Below are positions 7,170-10,940 of a DNA stretch of 10,940 bases, piece by piece. Location of the stretch: positions 1 through 10,940 of the forward strand of contig JADHSW010000092.1 of assembly GCA_016776705.1 (NCBI GenBank), read 5' to 3'. Made by a program: the position numbers and the translations under genes. The DNA is from Rhodospirillales bacterium. GTDB lineage: Bacteria > Pseudomonadota > Alphaproteobacteria > Rhodospirillales > JABHCV01. How positions within the stretch are numbered: position 1 is the stretch's first letter; each line of letters opens with the position of its first letter. The notes under the pieces are model-generated. The model saw only the letters and a list, made by a program, of their open reading frames with translations. It had not been told where the DNA came from and did no database searches.

Positions 7170-7592
7170 TTAAGCGCGTTTCTGTATAAAGGCCTGCATC
7201 CCGACTTCATCAAGGACGAGTTGTTCCTTGCGGGCCAGTTCTGCATCTTCTCGTTTTTTTCGGGCCTCAAGGGCTGTCTCGTATTTTTTTAGCTCCTGAT
7301 AGGCTTGAGAAACTTCCTCGCGGGCTTCGTAGGCCTCCCTTTCCAGTTGCTGGATGGATACCTTGATAATTGCGCGGCGATCAATAACGGCATCGGCATA
7401 ATATCCATAAAGGAAACCCGCTTCATTTGGTGACGCTGCAGCCGTTTGCTGTTCCCTGATAAGGTCAGATTCGAGCTTGCGGGCCTCGGCTTCAAATCCG
7501 TCGATCAAGCGCAGCACTTCACCCAGCTTCCGACGTTTCTGGTCGACGCTCCATTCGTTCAGTCGGATTAGTGTTTCCAGCCCTTTAGCCAT
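7170..7592 (-). CDS. fliJ: FliJ, export-apparatus stalk protein
   Basis: FliJ is the coiled-coil stalk in the centre of the FliI hexamer, linking the ATPase to FlhA and helping recycle export chaperones. The 140-residue product has the usual family length. It is almost entirely helical, with charged heptad-like runs (for example EAYEAREEVSQAYQELKKYE and ALEARKKREDAELARKEQ) and a start like other FliJ proteins (GLETLIRLNEWSVDQKRRKL). The ATG at 7592 has TAGGAG 8 bp upstream and lies 19 bp after the fliI stop, so fliI and fliJ form a two-gene unit. Sequence similarity in FliJ is generally low, so the partner gene and coiled-coil form carry much of the weight. Confidence 0.9.
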   Translation of the reverse strand: MAKGLETLIRLNEWSVDQKRRKLGEVLRLIDGFEAEARKLESDLIREQQTAAASPNEAGFLYGYYADAVIDRRAIIKVSIQQLEREAYEAREEVSQAYQELKKYETALEARKKREDAELARKEQLVLDEVGMQAFIQKRA

Positions 7593-7611
7593 TCAACAAG
7601 CTCCTAGATTA

Positions 7612-9159
7612 TCATTGGTTCAGCGAATTGAGTTGGCTCAACGTTTCGGCGCTGAGCGTCTGTTCACCAGACGGTTGGGCAGGAGGAGGCCCGACCTTTA
7701 CGGAGCCCGGCGGAATTTGGGGTGCAGCAGGCTGGGGCACAGGAGCCGCTTGTTGAGGGGGCGGCGCTTGCGGCTGTGGCGGCTGTGGCTGTGGCTGTGG
7801 CTGTGGCGCTGCAGCGTTTTCAGTACCGCTGACGGGCATATCGAGAATTTTTCGCAACTCATCATAACAGGTCGCAAGCGGGGAGTGCTCGGCGATTGTT
7901 TGCATTAAAAATCCTTCTATACCTGGATAATAGTGGATGGCCTCATCGACTGCCCCATCACTCCCGCGACGATACGCCCCCAGCCTGATCAGCTCCGCCA
8001 TATCTTCATAGGTAGCGAGATACTGGCGCGCCCGATTGACGACGTCATTTTCTTCGGGGGTATTACAGGCTGGCATGGTTCTTGATACGCTTCTGAGAAT
8101 ATTAATGGCAGGATAGCGTCCCCGTTCCGCAATCACCCTATCCAGAACCACGTGACCATCCAGAATGCCCCTGACCGCATCGGCCACCGGTTCATTATGA
8201 TCATCGCCTTCGACCAACACCGTAAACAAACCGGTAATACTTCCTTGTCCTTTTCCACCCGGGCCTGCGCGCTCCAGCAAGCGGGGAAGTTCGGCAAAAA
8301 CAGATGGCGTATACCCCTTCGATGCCGGAGGTTCGCCTGCAGACAGGCTGATTTCACGCTGTGCCATGGCGAAACGGGTGACACTGTCCATCAGACACAG
8401 AACATCCTTTTGCTGATCGCGGAAAAACTCTGATATCGCCATCAATACATAAGCCGCCTGACGTCGCACCAGGGGCGGCTCGTCGGATGTGGCGACGACA
8501 ACAACACTGCGCGCCATGCCAGTTTCGCCCAGATCATCTTCAATAAATTCCCGCGCCTCGCGGCCACGCTCGCCAATCAGGCCAATAACGCTGACTTCTG
8601 CATCCGTGTGCCGGGCCATCATCGACATAACAGTGGACTTGCCAACACCCGAGCCCGCAAAAATTCCCATGCGCTGGCCCCTGCAACAGGTCAAAAATGA
8701 ATTCAGCGCCCGAATGCCGAGATCAATTTTTCCGCCTACACGCTGACGCTCATGGGCGTGTGGTGGTTTGGCATGTACCCGGTAGGCTTTTGGCCCCTTG
8801 GTCAGGGGACCTTTTCCATCCACGGGTTCGCCAAAGGAATTTACGACGCGGCCCATCCAGCTAAGGTCAGGATAGATAAGCGGGTCTGTTACGCTGACTT
8901 CGGCGCGCGACCCAAGACCAATACCATCAAGGGTGCCAAAGGGCATCAACTGCGCCCGTTCATTTTTGAAGCCAACAACCTCACACAACACCTTGCGATC
9001 GCCCCGCCCGATCAATGTGCAGCGATCACCAATCGAAAGCTCCCCTTCAACGCCCTGGACTTCAACCATCAACCCGACAATGGCTGTAACCCGGCCGTAT
9101 ATCGAGTGTTCCGGCAGGCGTTCAAGCTCACTCAGAATATTGTCGGAAGGCGTTTTCAC
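7612..9159 (-). CDS. fliI: FliI, flagellar export ATPase with Pro/Gln-rich C-terminal tail
   Basis: FliI is the hexameric F1-beta-like ATPase of the flagellar type III export apparatus. From GTG 9159 the product has 515 residues. Motifs are Walker A GSGVGKST (169-176), the catalytic region GERGREAREF (196-205), Walker B DVLCLMDSVTRFAMAQRE (252-269), and the FliI/YscN-type RILDG-like GILDGHVVLDR and RGRYPAINILRS stretches. The ATPase ends near residue 445, the usual family length. About 70 more residues follow, first a PQ repeat, then Ala/Pro-rich sequence, then a possible short helix (SAETLSQLNSLNQ). The frame stays open to a GTG at 9174, but the 9159 GTG has GGAGGG 5 bp upstream, and that site overlaps the earlier GTG, so 9159 is preferred. 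fliJ follows. The promoter is probably in the region shared with ctrA. Confidence 0.95.
   Translation of the reverse strand: MKTPSDNILSELERLPEHSIYGRVTAIVGLMVEVQGVEGELSIGDRCTLIGRGDRKVLCEVVGFKNERAQLMPFGTLDGIGLGSRAEVSVTDPLIYPDLSWMGRVVNSFGEPVDGKGPLTKGPKAYRVHAKPPHAHERQRVGGKIDLGIRALNSFLTCCRGQRMGIFAGSGVGKSTVMSMMARHTDAEVSVIGLIGERGREAREFIEDDLGETGMARSVVVVATSDEPPLVRRQAAYVLMAISEFFRDQQKDVLCLMDSVTRFAMAQREISLSAGEPPASKGYTPSVFAELPRLLERAGPGGKGQGSITGLFTVLVEGDDHNEPVADAVRGILDGHVVLDRVIAERGRYPAINILRSVSRTMPACNTPEENDVVNRARQYLATYEDMAELIRLGAYRRGSDGAVDEAIHYYPGIEGFLMQTIAEHSPLATCYDELRKILDMPVSGTENAAAPQPQPQPQPPQPQAPPPQQAAPVPQPAAPQIPPGSVKVGPPPAQPSGEQTLSAETLSQLNSLNQ
7772..7807 (+). repeat. GGCTGT hexanucleotide tandem repeat inside fliI
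   Basis: Four perfect GGCTGT units run from 7781 to 7804 and are followed by GGC; a further GGCTGTGGC lies just before them. On the coding strand they specify alternating Pro-Gln. Because the unit is 6 bp, slippage would change tail length by two residues without shifting the frame. Confidence 0.9.
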
Positions 9160-9164
9160 GCGGA

Positions 9165-9170
9165 CCCTCC
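9165..9170 (-). promoter_or_regulatory. Ribosome binding site deciding the fliI start
   Basis: The minus strand reads GGAGGG here, 5 bp before the GTG at 9159. It covers codons 2-3 of the longer frame from GTG 9174, which itself has no purine-rich site upstream. This supports the shorter FliI. Confidence 0.7.
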
Positions 9171-9234
9171 CCACGGTATTGAGCGTTTGTGTTGATAGTG
9201 CATTTCATAACCCAAATTCGTCCCAACCACATTA

Positions 9235-9348
9235 TTAACGGGAGTCTTTAAAAATTCGTATAAACCCGGGAACTTGATAAACATGTTTCTTGTTTAGAGA
9301 CGGAAAAATCTTAACAATTATTAACATATATGGTTAACATAGCGAATC
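9235..9348 (+). promoter_or_regulatory. CtrA-type boxes and GANTC sites in the fliI-ctrA intergenic region
   Basis: TTAAC occurs at 9235-9239, 9311-9315 and 9321-9325, and GTTAAC at 9333-9338. ATGGTTAA at 9330-9337 is the complement of the TTAACCAT half site. The 9311 and 9321 boxes have 6 bp between the two TTAA, one short of the classical TTAA-N7-TTAA. GAGTC (9242-9246) and GAATC (9344-9348) fit GANTC, the CcrM methylation site used by GcrA. In Caulobacter the ctrA promoter region combines CtrA and GANTC sites, so a similar arrangement is inferred. No confident -35/-10 pair was found. The same boxes could act on the divergent fliI-fliJ unit. Confidence 0.5.
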
Positions 9349-9373
9349 TGAAAGAGTTTAGGGGGATCATCAC

Positions 9374-10087
9374 GTGCGAGTACTTCTTGTAGAAGACGAT
9401 CCGGCAACAGCCCAGAGCCTGCAAATGATGCTTGAGTCCGAGAATATGGTCGTTGACGCGACTGATCTTGGCGAAGACGGGCTGGAAATCGGCAAACTCT
9501 ATGACTACGACATAATCATCCTGGATTTAATGCTGCCGGATATTGACGGCATTGAAGTCCTGCGCCGCCTTCGTGACGCCCGTGTTGAAACGCCCGTTCT
9601 CATTCTATCCGGGTTGACAGAAGCCGACGACAAGGTAAAAGGCCTGGGCACAGGGGCCGATGATTATCTGACAAAACCCTTCGACAAAGCCGAACTGATG
9701 GCCCGGATACAGGCCATCGTTCGCCGCTCCAAAGGGCATGCCCAATCGATCATCCGTACTGGCAGGCTGGCTGTTAATCTTGACGCCCATACGGTCGAGG
9801 TCGACGGCCACCCGGTCCATTTAACCGGCAAGGAATACGGCATTCTTGAATTGCTTTCCTTGCGCAAGGGAACGACCCTGACCAAGGAAATGTTCCTGAA
9901 TCATCTGTACGGTGGCATGGACGAGCCGGAACTGAAGATCATTGATGTATTTATCTGCAAGCTGCGCAAAAAACTGAGCACCGCTGCAGCAGGTGAAAAT
10001 TACATTGAAACGATCTGGGGACGCGGCTATGTCCTGCGCGAGCCCGAAGGGTCTGAAGAAGTCGGATTAAAAGCGGCGAAAGGCTGA
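9374..10087 (+). CDS. ctrA: CtrA, OmpR-type cell-cycle and motility master regulator
   Basis: CtrA is a phosphorylated response regulator that binds TTAA-N7-TTAA-type sites. It controls cell cycle, flagellar and chemotaxis genes; in Rhodospirillales it is mainly linked to motility. The 237-residue product has a receiver domain with acidic E7-D8-D9, phospho-acceptor D51 (IIILDLMLPD), S79 and K101 (TKPF). The linker RRSKGHAQSII and the winged-helix region with LSLRKGTTLTKEMFLNHLYG and MDEPELKIIDVFICKLRKKL are nearly identical to Caulobacter CtrA as remembered. The start is GTG 9374 with AGGGGGA about 7 bp upstream. The C-terminus ends EEVGLKAAKG rather than in the Ala-Ala that ClpXP needs for Caulobacter CtrA. 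The gene is divergent from fliI-fliJ, and its stop lies 7 bp from the convergent cheR stop. Confidence 0.97.
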   Translation: MRVLLVEDDPATAQSLQMMLESENMVVDATDLGEDGLEIGKLYDYDIIILDLMLPDIDGIEVLRRLRDARVETPVLILSGLTEADDKVKGLGTGADDYLTKPFDKAELMARIQAIVRRSKGHAQSIIRTGRLAVNLDAHTVEVDGHPVHLTGKEYGILELLSLRKGTTLTKEMFLNHLYGGMDEPELKIIDVFICKLRKKLSTAAAGENYIETIWGRGYVLREPEGSEEVGLKAAKG

Positions 10088-10094
10088 GGCTGCG

Positions 10095-10925
10095 TTAGCC
10101 GAAAGTCATTGACGACGTTGCCAGGCAATACACACCCCTGAAACCAGGGATGGGTTTGAACTTGTCTGAAATTCCCAACACGGTTTCCGCACCGCCCAGG
10201 AACAGGACACCGTCCTGGGGCATTAATCGACTGATTTGCTCAAGAACCTTGCCTTTGGTTTCCTGATCAAAATAAATCAGCACGTTGCGGCAAAACACGA
10301 CGTCAAATTTCCCCATTGACTGCAAATCACCAAGCAGATTCAGTTCCTTGTACTTAACCATGGTGCGCAGGGCCGAGTTAGCCTGCCACATGTCGTCTTT
10401 TTTCTCGAAATACTTAAGCAGCAGTTGAATGGGCAGACCGCGCTGTACTTCAAATTGTGAATACAGACCGGATTTGGCTTTTTCCAGAATATCCCGGGAA
10501 ATATCTGTTCCCATAATCTCGGTACGCCACCCGGCCAACTGCTGGGACTGCTCCATCAGGGTAATGGCCAGCGAATAAGGCTCCTGACCACTGGAAGCAG
10601 CGGCACACCAGACACGGAAAGATTTCCGGTCCGCCCTGTTTTTCAGTAATTGCGGCAAGACCTGATCGCGGAACAGGTCGAACGGCTTGATATCGCGAAA
10701 GAAAAAGGATTCATTTGTTGTCATCGCTTCGGTAACTTCCTGTAGCAATGGTTCATCCTTATGGCCACGCAGCACCCCGACCAGTTCCTCCAATCCCTTT
10801 AGGCCACGCTTGCGCGCGACAGGCATCAAACGGCTTTCCAACAGGTACGCCTTGTCCTCTGTAAGGACAAGGCCTGAGCGTTGTTTGATCAGTGTCGATA
10901 GAAACTGGAAATCCTCGAGTTTCAT
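10095..10925 (-). CDS. cheR: CheR, chemotaxis protein methyltransferase
   Basis: CheR transfers methyl groups from S-adenosylmethionine to glutamates of chemoreceptors, opposing CheB. The 276-residue product has normal length. The N-terminal helical domain covers about 1-70. TTNESFFFRD (69-78) precedes the SAM-binding domain with WCAAASSGQEPYSLA (106-120), GTDIS (139-143) and CRNVLIYFD (212-220). RGLP (162-165) is also typical. No C-terminal TPR extension is present. The ATG at 10925 has AAAGGTG about 8 bp upstream. A TAA (10926-10928) directly precedes the start on the same strand, and the TGA overlapping the start as ATGA would close a second frame, so an upstream co-directional gene, perhaps another che gene, may end here. 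Only four codons are visible, so that gene cannot be named. Confidence 0.96.
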   Translation of the reverse strand: MKLEDFQFLSTLIKQRSGLVLTEDKAYLLESRLMPVARKRGLKGLEELVGVLRGHKDEPLLQEVTEAMTTNESFFFRDIKPFDLFRDQVLPQLLKNRADRKSFRVWCAAASSGQEPYSLAITLMEQSQQLAGWRTEIMGTDISRDILEKAKSGLYSQFEVQRGLPIQLLLKYFEKKDDMWQANSALRTMVKYKELNLLGDLQSMGKFDVVFCRNVLIYFDQETKGKVLEQISRLMPQDGVLFLGGAETVLGISDKFKPIPGFRGVYCLATSSMTFG

Positions 10926-10940
10926 TTAAACACCTTTACC

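Noticed and set aside
7168..7175. GCTTAAGC palindrome at the end of fliJ
   Set aside because: It is an 8-bp palindrome containing the stop codon, with no flanking symmetry or repeat.
8752..9195. A 147-codon plus-strand open frame antisense to fliI
   Set aside because: It overlaps the conserved N-terminal part of FliI in antisense and has no recognisable domain.
10088..10100. GGCT ... AGCC hairpin between ctrA and cheR as a bidirectional terminator
   Set aside because: A 4-bp stem without T-runs is too weak to call, and part of it lies in the end of cheR.

Overview
The window is a flagellar, chemotaxis and cell-cycle regulatory region from an alphaproteobacterium. The response regulator at 9374-10087 is an almost textbook CtrA, which is confined to Alphaproteobacteria. 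The flhA-flhF-flhG order and the divergence of the proteins suggest a Rhodospirillales-type organism. That is inference from family knowledge; species cannot be named from the sequence.

Layout. Positions 1-48 (+) probably hold the last codons of an upstream gene, possibly flbD. Then comes a plus-strand flagellar operon: flhA (export gate), flhF (SRP-like GTPase), flhG (MinD/ParA-like ATPase, overlapping flhF by 4 bp), a long Ala/Pro/Ser-rich protein with a FliK-like C-terminus, and a 132-residue protein that looks like a QueF-fold (T-fold) protein with no cysteine.

From 6247 to 7061 all coding is on the minus strand and looks like a recombination scar. It reads as a 5' stub of a DctB-like sensor kinase, then the left part of an IS3-family element, then an OrfA HTH fragment fused in frame to the C-terminal half of a universal stress protein. 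Next on the same strand are fliJ and fliI, the export-ATPase pair. FliI carries an unusual Pro/Gln-rich C-terminal tail of about 70 residues.

A 214-bp AT-rich region (9160-9373) separates fliI from the divergent ctrA. It contains clustered TTAAC boxes, a TTAACCAT-type half site and two GANTC sites, as expected for CtrA autoregulation and CcrM/GcrA input. cheR, the chemoreceptor methyltransferase, is convergent with ctrA and fills the right end.

Together the genes cover flagellar export (flhA, fliI, fliJ), flagellar placement and number (flhF, flhG), probable hook-length control (fliK-like), chemotactic adaptation (cheR) and the master regulator that often controls motility in these bacteria (ctrA). 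The most unusual items are the cysteine-less QueF-like protein at the end of the flagellar operon, the OrfA-Usp chimera, and the FliI tail. No tRNA, rRNA, CRISPR array or complete mobile element was seen.
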